Shown here: positions 53,533 to 61,714 of the stretch, piece after piece
Numbering within the stretch: position 1 is the first letter of the stretch
Layout: every line of letters begins with the position of its first letter
NCBI RefSeq assembly: GCF_043678055.1
Contig: NZ_JBHEQA010000002.1
Span: forward strand, 1,054,001 to 1,118,000
Length of the DNA stretch: 64,000 bases
Source: Spongiimicrobium salis
GTDB lineage: Bacteria > Bacteroidota > Bacteroidia > Flavobacteriales > Flavobacteriaceae
Direction: 5' to 3'
Notes under the pieces: model-generated
Told to the model about the DNA's origin: nothing
Database searches by the model: none
The model's input: only the letters and a program-made list of their open reading frames with translations
Translations under genes and position numbers: made by a program

Positions 53533-54714
53533 TTGAATAAAAATATATTAAATACTGGTGTTCAAAATTTTATAATAAAAAATTACAATACTGACATCAT
53601 GTCAGTTCTTTTAAAAAAACAGGTTTTTGAGGGGGTAACACCCCAAGAGTTGGTGCAACAGCTTGAAGCAAAGAAAAAATGCAAAAACAAGCTTCCCACA
53701 TGGTTTCGTTCCCCTAAGATTTACTATCCCAAAAAACTTCAAATTGAGCAAACCTCCTCTGAAATAACTGCACGCTATAAAGCGGAAATTATTGCTGGAA
53801 AATCCTTGGTCGACCTCAGTGGTGGATTCGGAGTTGACAGCTATTTTTTTAGTAAAAAAATGGACCGTGTTTTTCATTGTGAAATTGACTCCGAACTCTC
53901 AGAAATCGCCGCCCATAATTTTAAGATTTTGGGTGCAAATAACATCCAATCCCACCCAAAAAATGGCATTGATTTTTTGTGTACTTCCAAAGCAAATTTT
54001 GATTGGATATACAGCGATCCTTCCCGAAGAAATGATCGTAAGGGAAAAGTGTTTTTGCTATCTGATTGTCTCCCAAATATTCCTGAAAATTTGCCTTTGA
54101 TTTTTGAAAAAACATCACATGTTCTTTTAAAGACCTCTCCCCTTTTGGATTTTTCCGTTGGGCTAAAAGAGCTTAAAAATGTAAAAGAAATCCATGTGGT
54201 CAGCGTCAATAATGAGGTAAAGGAATTATTGTGGGTAGTAGAAAAAGAGTATTTGGGAGGTATTACCGTGAACACCATAAATTTTAGAAAAAACAGCACT
54301 GAAAAATTTAGTTTTTTACGAATTGATGAACAGGAAGCCACTGTGCAGTACAGTATGCCTTTAGACTATCTTTATGAACCCAATGCGGCCATTTTGAAAT
54401 CGGGGGCTTTTAAGACTATCGCAAATCAATTCTCACTAAAAAAATTACACGAACACAGTCATTTGTACACTGCTGAAACACTTTTAAACTTTCCTGGGAG
54501 GCGTTTTAGGATTGAAGCCGTTTATCCTTTCCACAAGAAGAACATTCGCAAATCGGGCATCTCCAAGGCCAATATCACTACACGAAATTTCCCGGAAAGC
54601 GTGAGTACGCTCCGAAAGAAATTAAAAATTGGGGATGGCGGTGAGGTATATCTTTTTTTTACCAAAGATATGCACCAGAACCATATTGTGATCAAGAGTG
54701 CGAAAGCCCCTTAA
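53533..54714 (+). CDS. THUMP-like SAM-dependent methyltransferase (393 aa)
   Basis: Residues about 85-215 hold a class I methyltransferase fold: LVDLSGGFGVDSYFFSKK (SAM motif I) and WIYSDPSRRNDRKGK (motif IV). The C-terminal 90 residues (LLNFPGRRFRIEAVYPFHKK, KANITTRNFPESVSTLRKKL) form the THUMP-like domain found in a Bacteroidota group of putative RNA methyltransferases. The target is unknown. The start appears to be TTG 53533. It is convergent with the VanX-like gene, nine bases away. Confidence 0.82.
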   Translation: MNKNILNTGVQNFIIKNYNTDIMSVLLKKQVFEGVTPQELVQQLEAKKKCKNKLPTWFRSPKIYYPKKLQIEQTSSEITARYKAEIIAGKSLVDLSGGFGVDSYFFSKKMDRVFHCEIDSELSEIAAHNFKILGANNIQSHPKNGIDFLCTSKANFDWIYSDPSRRNDRKGKVFLLSDCLPNIPENLPLIFEKTSHVLLKTSPLLDFSVGLKELKNVKEIHVVSVNNEVKELLWVVEKEYLGGITVNTINFRKNSTEKFSFLRIDEQEATVQYSMPLDYLYEPNAAILKSGAFKTIANQFSLKKLHEHSHLYTAETLLNFPGRRFRIEAVYPFHKKNIRKSGISKANITTRNFPESVSTLRKKLKIGDGGEVYLFFTKDMHQNHIVIKSAKAP

Positions 54715-54723
54715 AATACAGTT

Positions 54724-55470
54724 TTACTCCGCACAGGGCCACTTAAAATTCTCTACTTTGTAATGTATGGCCGCCGAGAGGTTGTAGTGCCACCATTCCG
54801 TTCGTGTTGACCAAAAACCATGGGACTCCATGGTTTCTTTCAATAACTTTCTATTCTCCAGAATGTTTTTAGGAAGATTCGTATTGTCGTGATAGGCACG
54901 CTTTCCAAAAAAATCAAAATCTGTCCCCATATCCAACTCCTCTCCTTCCAACGTGACCAAAGTAATATCTACCGCACCTCCTTTATTATGAATAGAGCCT
55001 TTTTTAGGATTTGCCACATATTGGGGGTTTGGTAAAATTTCCCACATTTTATATTGTACATCGTTGGGGCGATAACAATCAAAGAATTTGATCTTGACGC
55101 CTTTTTCTTTAAGTGCCGCATTTGCTTTGATCAAAGCTTTCGCTGTTTTGACCCGGGTGTAACATTCTGCACAATCGTAGACTTTGGCCTTAAGGAAATT
55201 ATTAGTGGTAGCATAACGCAGGTCGTATGCAAAATCACGACTGTAATCTACCAAACGGATAAAAGTGGTATCCTTTTCGTTTTCCAAAGATTTTAATTTA
55301 GGAAGCTCCTCGGAAATTTCAGATATCCCCTCCAAAGTATCTAGGACCTGTACTTCCTCCTTACTTTTCCCTGACACCACCTGGTTTTTTGCGCTTTCCT
55401 TGCAAGCAAAGGCAAATACGGCTACCAAAACACCGATCCCGATTGCTTTTATGTTTAGTTTCATTGCCAT
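54724..55470 (-). CDS. D-alanyl-D-alanine dipeptidase-like lipoprotein, VanX/DdpX type (248 aa)
   Basis: Lipoprotein signal with lipobox AFAC near residue 20 to 23. The peptidase M15D domain shows DFAYDLRYATTNNFLKAKVY, KIKFFDCYRPNDVQYKMW, the zinc motif SIHNKGGAVDITL and the C-terminal TEWWHYN with the catalytic Glu and zinc His. VanX-like enzymes cut D-Ala-D-Ala; as a periplasmic lipoprotein this one likely recycles wall peptides rather than giving glycopeptide resistance. Start ATG 55470 or 55464; GTG 55476 is also open. Confidence 0.86.
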   Translation of the reverse strand: MAMKLNIKAIGIGVLVAVFAFACKESAKNQVVSGKSKEEVQVLDTLEGISEISEELPKLKSLENEKDTTFIRLVDYSRDFAYDLRYATTNNFLKAKVYDCAECYTRVKTAKALIKANAALKEKGVKIKFFDCYRPNDVQYKMWEILPNPQYVANPKKGSIHNKGGAVDITLVTLEGEELDMGTDFDFFGKRAYHDNTNLPKNILENRKLLKETMESHGFWSTRTEWWHYNLSAAIHYKVENFKWPCAE

Positions 55471-55490
55471 CACCACATTCTAAAGGGAGG

Positions 55491-56204
55491 CTAGGTCAAT
55501 AAATTTCCTTGATCGTCCCACTCTGCTATGGTTTCCCTCTTGCTATGATCTACACATTTGGCCAACCATTCTTCCTCATAGGCTACTCCGTGTTGTTTAA
55601 GCACATCTTCTGGAACTCCATCCCAAATATTCGGGGAATTCCCTTTATACCCCAGATCCTCTATCCCTTCTTTTGAAGTGTAATAGCCTGTTAAGGTCAG
55701 GTTTCGCATTAAAGAAAAGAATTGAACTTCCAAGCGTTGTTCATCATCCCTGATATCGGGTTCAGGATAAGCCATGGTGTCCAAAATCCCTTTCTGCTGT
55801 GCTTCTTGTAACGTAGCAAAACTAGCCCCATGCTTCGTATTGCTCTCATGATCCAACCACATTAATCCACCACGCAAAAGGGTTTGCATATCGGGTATGT
55901 CTTTCGCCATAAATTCAATAAAGGCAGGCACACCTGTAGCACTGGCACTCACACTGGTCTCATTTGCCGGAAGAATCAAATCTGCCAGAATACCTATGGT
56001 AATTAACTCGTGTTCATTTAAAAATTGCTCCGCTTCAAGCTTGGCAATCTGTTCTTTTTCTTCAGGGGTACGTCCAAAATGTTTTTCTTCTACTTGTTGT
56101 TTGGCCTCCTCTGCGCTCTCGCCTTCTGTCTTACATCCATGTGCCAAGAGTCCGGTTGCCGTAGCCCCCAGAATCATCGATTTTATACTTTTTCTTCTAT
56201 CCAT
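55491..56204 (-). CDS. Gluconate 2-dehydrogenase subunit 3-like protein (237 aa)
   Basis: The N-terminus DRRKSIKSMILGATATGLLAHGC combines a Tat-like twin arginine with a lipobox, so it is probably a Tat-exported lipoprotein. The rest matches the subunit-3 family: LNEHELITIGILADLILP, SASATGVPAFIEFM, GGLMWLDHESNTKHGASF and FFSLMRNLTLTGYYTSKEG. It serves as partner and escort of the GMC oxidoreductase encoded three bases upstream; the GMC protein has no signal of its own. Comparable pairs form glucoside 3-dehydrogenases. Confidence 0.87.
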   Translation of the reverse strand: MDRRKSIKSMILGATATGLLAHGCKTEGESAEEAKQQVEEKHFGRTPEEKEQIAKLEAEQFLNEHELITIGILADLILPANETSVSASATGVPAFIEFMAKDIPDMQTLLRGGLMWLDHESNTKHGASFATLQEAQQKGILDTMAYPEPDIRDDEQRLEVQFFSLMRNLTLTGYYTSKEGIEDLGYKGNSPNIWDGVPEDVLKQHGVAYEEEWLAKCVDHSKRETIAEWDDQGNLLT

Positions 56205-56207
56205 TTT

Positions 56208-57926
56208 CTAGATATTTTGCTGTTTCAATTGTTCAATAATGTAATCTGAAGTACGCCATGAAAGCGCTAGAATTGTCCAAGTAGGATTTTTATCGGCCTG
56301 GGAAACAAAAGGCCCCGCATCCACGATAAAGACATTATCCACATCGTGTAATTGCTGAAATTTATTGACTACCGAAGTCTTGACATTATCTCCCATTCTT
56401 GTAGTCCCTACCTCATGGATAATTTCCCCGGGTCGTAAGAGGCCGTAGTCTTGTTCTTTGGTCGGCGCCGATGACAACATCTGTCCTCCCATATTATGAA
56501 CAATTTCTTCAAAAGTTTGGTGCATGTGCCGAGCTTGTTTACGCTCATAATCGGACCACTTATAATGAAAACGCAACACAGGAACCCCAAATTCATCTAC
56601 GGTAGTTGGATCTATTTCGCAATAATTGTCTTTCATTGCCACAGATTCCCCTCTACCAGACATGCCCATTACCGAACCATAGTATTTCTTAACATCTTCC
56701 CGAAGACTGTCTCCATAACCCCCTACCGTTAAGCCAAAAAACTTATTAAGGGCATTGGGATTAAAACCAAAACCATAACTTGGCATGCCCAAACCTCCCC
56801 AAACTTCAATATGATAGCCTCTCGGAAAATCTAATTTTTTATTGTCCAACCACCAAGGGGTATACACATGTAATCCTCCAACACCATCTTCGTTGTACAC
56901 CTTCCTATTCATTAAATCAGGGACAAATGCAGAACGGCTACTACCTGTGGAATCATGAAGATACTTTCCTACAATATTGCTACTGTTCCCTAAGCCATTA
57001 GGATGTTGCTTACTTTTTGAATTCAATAAAATCCGGGCAGAACTGCAGGCCGAAGCGGCCAATACGACTACTTTACCCTTCAATTTATATTCTTTGCGAT
57101 CTTCCTTATTGATATAGGATACTCCAGTAGCTTTACCTTCTTCATTAGTGGTTACTTCCCGTACCATTGCATTGACAAAAAGATCTATTTGTCCACCATT
57201 CTTTTGCGCTGGAAATATCAAACAGGTTCCAGAAGAGAAATCGGCATATACTCCACATGCTCTAGCACACTGTCCACAATAAAAGCATACGCCCCGGTCT
57301 TTGTTTATCCGCTTTGTTAACATAGACATTCTAGAAGGTATTACCGGAACATTGGATTTTCGTGCACCTTTAATGTAGAAAAGCTCATGCAGACGCGGTT
57401 TAGGTGGAGGCAAAAAGAATCCATCTGGATCATTGGGCAAACCTTCATTGGTCCCAAAAACACCAATAAGTTTATCTACTTTATCATAATAAGGTTTTAC
57501 ATCTTCATAACCGATAGGCCAATTTTCTCCGAGACCATCCTCGTTCTTACGTTTAAAATCTTTTGGACCAAAACGCAATGAAATTCGTCCCCAGTGATTG
57601 GTTCTTCCTCCCAACATTCTTGAGCGAAACCAATTGAATCTAGAACCATCTTTTTGTGTATAGGGCTCTCCTTCGATCTCCCAGCCTCCGTAAGCGCTAT
57701 CAAACTCGCCAAAAGGTCGTGTAGTGCCCGCTCCTCTTCTTGGAGACTCATAAGGCCATTTCAATTGTGTAGCTTGTTCTGGATCTTTGGGATCAAAAAA
57801 GGGACCTGCCTCCACAACGGCCACCTTTAGGCCGGCATCTGCCAAAATTTTAGTAGCCATTCCGCCACCAGCACCGGAGCCAACAATAATGACATCATAC
57901 ATCGTTGGGGATTCAATTATTTGCAT
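56208..57926 (-). CDS. GMC family FAD-dependent oxidoreductase (572 aa)
   Basis: FAD-binding VIIVGSGAGGGMATKILADAG at about 12-32 and GGRTNHWGRISLRFG near 109, then FYCGQCARACGVYADF with four Cys, SARILLNSKSKQHPNGLGNSS and the C-terminal HEVGTTRMGDN plus DAGPFVSQADKNPTWTILAL with the catalytic His and Asn. This fits the GMC subunit of sugar dehydrogenases (gluconate 2- or glucoside 3-dehydrogenase). Lacking a signal peptide, it is probably exported with the Tat-signal-bearing subunit 3. ATG 57926 and ATG 57902 are both possible. It is divergent from the SusC gene. Confidence 0.9.
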   Translation of the reverse strand: MQIIESPTMYDVIIVGSGAGGGMATKILADAGLKVAVVEAGPFFDPKDPEQATQLKWPYESPRRGAGTTRPFGEFDSAYGGWEIEGEPYTQKDGSRFNWFRSRMLGGRTNHWGRISLRFGPKDFKRKNEDGLGENWPIGYEDVKPYYDKVDKLIGVFGTNEGLPNDPDGFFLPPPKPRLHELFYIKGARKSNVPVIPSRMSMLTKRINKDRGVCFYCGQCARACGVYADFSSGTCLIFPAQKNGGQIDLFVNAMVREVTTNEEGKATGVSYINKEDRKEYKLKGKVVVLAASACSSARILLNSKSKQHPNGLGNSSNIVGKYLHDSTGSSRSAFVPDLMNRKVYNEDGVGGLHVYTPWWLDNKKLDFPRGYHIEVWGGLGMPSYGFGFNPNALNKFFGLTVGGYGDSLREDVKKYYGSVMGMSGRGESVAMKDNYCEIDPTTVDEFGVPVLRFHYKWSDYERKQARHMHQTFEEIVHNMGGQMLSSAPTKEQDYGLLRPGEIIHEVGTTRMGDNVKTSVVNKFQQLHDVDNVFIVDAGPFVSQADKNPTWTILALSWRTSDYIIEQLKQQNI

Positions 57927-58264
57927 ATTTCGTAATTTTAAGAATGTGTTGACAATTTATAACATTTATCCAAAACAAAGGGCAAGAAAAGTTTGGTTGG
58001 TTTTTTAATTTTCGAAAAATTATCAAGTTCATAAAAAAAGGCCATCTTTTTTAAAAAACATGAAATTCGTAAAAAAAAGTGTTTTTTATTGCTTAAATCC
58101 TACAAAAACGGCATAATTTTATGGTATTCTCAGATTCATAAAATACTTTTTTTTAGTGCTAAATTGACAAATAATAGGTGCTATAATTATAGATATCCCA
58201 TAATCCCAGTAGGATTTAACATTTTTTTTACATTATTTTTAATTTAAAGAAACGGTTGCTTCCT

Positions 58265-58281
58265 GTAAGAACTTACGTAAG
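58265..58281. repeat. Overlapping palindromes upstream of susC
   Basis: GTAAG (58265-58269), CTTAC (58272-58276) and GTAAG (58277-58281) give two overlapping palindromes, GTAAGAACTTAC and CTTACGTAAG. They are flanked by two TCCTGT copies (58261 and 58284 area). The arrangement looks like a regulator site about 200 bases before the susC ATG. Confidence 0.4.
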
Positions 58282-58307
58282 AATCCTGTCAAAATATCAA
58301 AAACTAC

Positions 58308-58319
58308 AACGTTTTCGTA
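58308..58319. promoter_or_regulatory. Near-palindromic 12-mer AACGTTTTCGTA upstream of susC
   Basis: Identical to the 12 bases at 44119-44130 before pfkA. Core ACG-N4-CGT is an inverted repeat. It lies 158 bases upstream of the susC ATG and may bind a sugar-responsive regulator. Confidence 0.35.
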
Positions 58320-58476
58320 AAAATCATATTCGCAGAAAGCGCCTGTAAACATCAGTAAAATCAAATTATTTTAGTATAATTACGGTGATTTTTCAATTTA
58401 AATATCATTTTATTACCATATTGATATTTTAAGGGATAAAAACATCAATAAATAAATTAAACTAATTAAACAACTA

Positions 58477-61400
58477 ATGATTATGACTCAAAAAAGTGAT
58501 TGTTATTTATTAAAACCAAAAAAGAGGAAGGTCAAGGCCTATTCTTTTGGCTTAAAGGTTTTATTATTGTTATTTTACTTTGGAGGCCAATTGGCCCAAG
58601 CGAACACGACCACCTTGACTATGGTGGCCGATGAAGTATTACAATCTACTATTACAGGTACTGTAACTGATGAAGATGGTTCCCCACTGCCTGGAGCAAG
58701 TGTTCTCGTTAAAGGAACGACCAATGGAACTCAAACGGACTTTGACGGAAATTACACCATTACGGCAGATGCCAATGCAACCCTAGTTTTCAGCTACATT
58801 GGGTATGCTTCCCAAGAAATTGCTGTAGACGGAAGAACAACGATCAACGTTCAAATGGCAACGGATGCCAGTGAATTGGACGAAGTGGTTGTACTGGGGT
58901 ATAGCACGCAAACAAGAGGTGACCTAACCGGATCGGTAGCATCAGTAGATGTTTCCGAGGCCAACAAGGCTCCCATCGTTAACGTTGCGGAAGCCTTGGA
59001 AGGTAGAGCAACAGGGGTTAGTATTACGAACAACGGTGCTCCCGGAAGTACGCCAATTGTACGTATCCGTGGTTTTGGTACACCGAACAACAACAACCCG
59101 CTATACATTATAGATGGTCTTCAAACTTTGGACGGTAGTGTTTTGAACAATATCAACCCAAATGATATTGCGCAGATCAACGTACTTAAAGATGGCGCTG
59201 CTTCTATTTATGGAGCAAGGGCATCTAACGGGGTTATCATTATTACCACAAAAAATGGAAATTATAATCAGGATAAAGCCAACATCTCTTTAGATGTATA
59301 TACTGGTTTTGCCAGAGCAACACGTTTACCAGACATTTTAAATGCCCAACAATTGGGTGATGTATTGTTTGAAAGTTTGGCCAATGACGGTGCAACAGTA
59401 TCTCACCCTCAATATGGAAGTGGACCTAATGCGGTTGTACCTGCAACCTTACAAGGTGCCTCTTTCTTAGGAACGGGAGAAGCGGTTACCGCTAATGTTC
59501 GTCCGGGAGGAACCAACTTCTTGGAAGAAATCTTTAGAAATGCACCTACGCAGAATGTATCTGCCACACTATCCAATGGTAGTGAGTCTTCAAGATATTC
59601 TGCAACTTTAGGCTATTTAAATCGTCAGGGGATTCAGCTGACGACTCAATTTAAGAGAGGTCAGATTCGGTTAAACTCTGAATTTAAAGTAACACCTTGG
59701 TTAACCGTAGGAGAGCACTTCAACGCATCCTTTGAACAGAGCAGAGGAGGAAATACCGTACAGTTGGCCCAACGTATCAGTCCTTTGGTTCCTGTTCGTG
59801 ACAGTGAAGGTCGTTTCGCTGGTACGTACAACAACGCTATTGGATTATCCAATGCTACAAACCCAGTGGCCGATTTGGAAAGAGCTGGAGATAACTTCTT
59901 CAAAAGAACACGAATCTTAGGAGATATTTATGCACAAGTGAAACTTTATGATGGACTATCCTTTAAAACAAGTATTGGTGGTGATATCAACTTATTCAAT
60001 ACCAGAAGTTTCTTAGCCTTAAACCCAGAGCATTCTGAAGCTCGTGGTACCAATACATTGACGGAGCAGAATTTCCAGTCCTATAACTGGACATGGACCA
60101 ATACGTTGAACTACAACAAAACTTTTGGAAAGCATAACATCAATGCCTTATTGGGTATTGAAGCAAACTCCAGCACAGGAAAGAGTTTACAGGTGGCCGC
60201 TACCGGTTTCCTTTTCGAAACTCCTGATTTCTATTTGCTGAGAAATGCTTCTGGAACGCCAATTGTAGATCAAGGAAATACCTTTGATTTTGAAAACACC
60301 TTATCTTCTTTCTTTGGTTCGGTAAACTATGCTTATGACGATAAATATTTATTGACAGCTACCTTACGTAGGGACCGTTCTTCACGTTTTATTGGGGATA
60401 ACCAAAGTGATATCTTCCCTGCATTTAGTGCTGGTTGGGTCATCAGTAATGAAGATTTCTTCAACCAAGACGGGGTGTTGAATCGTTTAAAATTCAAAGT
60501 ATCTTGGGGTGCCTTGGGTAACCAGGAATTACCTGCCGGAGACCCTGGAAACAATCAATTTGCATTGAACAATGCTATTGCTGATGCTTCTTTTACGGGA
60601 GCAAGGGGATCTGCTGCAACCGGAGCTTTCTTTAGTCAATTTGGAAACCCTAACATTACATGGGAAACCAGTGAGAGTTTTAATGTAGGTGCAGAATTTG
60701 GATTCTTGGAGAATAGCTTAACCTTCGGGATAGAATATTTCAATATTAAGACAGAAGATCTAATTGCCTTGAACTTAAATGCCAACCCAACAACTGGAAC
60801 CGATGCCAGTGCGCCCTTCTTTAATTTAGGGTCTATTGAAAACAAAGGTTTGGATATCAGTTTATCCTATCAAAACCAGACTTCTGGTGGATTCCAGTAT
60901 AGTGCAGACCTTAACGTTTCCACGATTGACAATGAGGTAACGGAGTTAGCAAGTGAGTTCCAGGTAGGAAACGAATTCAGAGGAGGTTCTATTACGAGAA
61001 CTCAAGTAGGACAACCACTATCTTCTTTCTTCGGAAGAGTAGTAGATGGTATCTACAGAAGTGAGGCTGAAGTTGCTGCCGGTCCTGACCAAGGATTTGC
61101 AACAGATGCTGACGGAGTAGGTAGATTACGTTATAGAGATTTAAATGGAGATAACATCATCAACGATGATGATAGAGACTTTATTGGTTCTCCTCATCCT
61201 GATTTCACTTTTGGATTGAACTTGAACGGTCAATACAAAAACTGGGATATCAGTGTATTCTTTTCTGGAGTAGTTGGGAACGATATTTATAACTTCGATA
61301 GAATCTTTACCGATTTCCCGACCTTCTTTAACGGAAATAGAAATGCTAGGGTATTGAATTCTTTTAATGCAACGACGAATCCTAACGGTACTGCGCCTGC

Positions 61401-61710
61401 GCTCAGTGCTTCTCTTACCAATAACGAAACTAGTCCAAACTCTTTCTTTGTGGAAGATGGATCTTTCGTACGTTTAAAGAACTTGTCCATAGGGTACAAT
61501 TTTCCTAGTACTATTACGGACAAATGGGGACTTGATGGACTTCGTCTTTATGTGAATGCCAGTAACTTGTTCACCATAACAGGATACAATGGTATTGACC
61601 CAGAAATTCAACCAAACAGTGGTGCGAATAGCGCTTTAACCATTGGTGTAGACACCAATACTTTCCCACTATCCCAAATATTTACATTAGGTGCTAATTT
61701 AAAATTGTAA
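58477..61710 (+). CDS. SusC/RagA-type TonB-linked outer-membrane transporter (1077 aa)
   Basis: A long signal peptide ends near AQANTTT. Then a carboxypeptidase D-like regulatory domain (STITGTVTDEDGSPLPGASV, about 60-145), the plug domain (VVVLGYSTQTRGDLTGSVAS, NAPGSTPIVRIRGFGTPNNN, LYIIDGLQTLDG, INPNDIAQINVLKDGAASIYG) and a barrel of about 22 strands ending with SQIFTLGANLKL. This is the full SusC layout; energy comes from TonB. The SusD gene follows after four bases. No glycoside hydrolase or sensor gene is next to it in this window, so the glycan cannot be told. Confidence 0.96.
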   Translation: MIMTQKSDCYLLKPKKRKVKAYSFGLKVLLLLFYFGGQLAQANTTTLTMVADEVLQSTITGTVTDEDGSPLPGASVLVKGTTNGTQTDFDGNYTITADANATLVFSYIGYASQEIAVDGRTTINVQMATDASELDEVVVLGYSTQTRGDLTGSVASVDVSEANKAPIVNVAEALEGRATGVSITNNGAPGSTPIVRIRGFGTPNNNNPLYIIDGLQTLDGSVLNNINPNDIAQINVLKDGAASIYGARASNGVIIITTKNGNYNQDKANISLDVYTGFARATRLPDILNAQQLGDVLFESLANDGATVSHPQYGSGPNAVVPATLQGASFLGTGEAVTANVRPGGTNFLEEIFRNAPTQNVSATLSNGSESSRYSATLGYLNRQGIQLTTQFKRGQIRLNSEFKVTPWLTVGEHFNASFEQSRGGNTVQLAQRISPLVPVRDSEGRFAGTYNNAIGLSNATNPVADLERAGDNFFKRTRILGDIYAQVKLYDGLSFKTSIGGDINLFNTRSFLALNPEHSEARGTNTLTEQNFQSYNWTWTNTLNYNKTFGKHNINALLGIEANSSTGKSLQVAATGFLFETPDFYLLRNASGTPIVDQGNTFDFENTLSSFFGSVNYAYDDKYLLTATLRRDRSSRFIGDNQSDIFPAFSAGWVISNEDFFNQDGVLNRLKFKVSWGALGNQELPAGDPGNNQFALNNAIADASFTGARGSAATGAFFSQFGNPNITWETSESFNVGAEFGFLENSLTFGIEYFNIKTEDLIALNLNANPTTGTDASAPFFNLGSIENKGLDISLSYQNQTSGGFQYSADLNVSTIDNEVTELASEFQVGNEFRGGSITRTQVGQPLSSFFGRVVDGIYRSEAEVAAGPDQGFATDADGVGRLRYRDLNGDNIINDDDRDFIGSPHPDFTFGLNLNGQYKNWDISVFFSGVVGNDIYNFDRIFTDFPTFFNGNRNARVLNSFNATTNPNGTAPALSASLTNNETSPNSFFVEDGSFVRLKNLSIGYNFPSTITDKWGLDGLRLYVNASNLFTITGYNGIDPEIQPNSGANSALTIGVDTNTFPLSQIFTLGANLKL

Positions 61711-61714
61711 AAAA

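Larger units (their letters stand above)
57927..58476. other. 550-bp intergenic regulatory region between GMC oxidoreductase and SusC genes
   Basis: A very AT-rich gap without coding sequence. It contains the palindrome cluster at 58265-58281, the 12-mer AACGTTTTCGTA at 58308-58319 and runs of A and T. No full TAnnTTTG box was found on the plus strand; TAATTTTA (58115 area) and TACTTTTT are near matches. No small open frame or tRNA is evident. A long untranslated leader for susC is likely. Confidence 0.6.

Noticed and set aside
54724..55470. VanX-like gene as a glycopeptide-resistance determinant
   Set aside because: No vanH, vanA or vanRS genes are near, and the protein is a periplasmic lipoprotein in a Gram-negative type genome, which fits wall-peptide recycling better.
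58165..58190. TTGACA and TATAAT in front of susC (58164-58188 area)
   Set aside because: The spacer is only about 12 bases, and Bacteroidota do not use the E. coli-type -35/-10 boxes.
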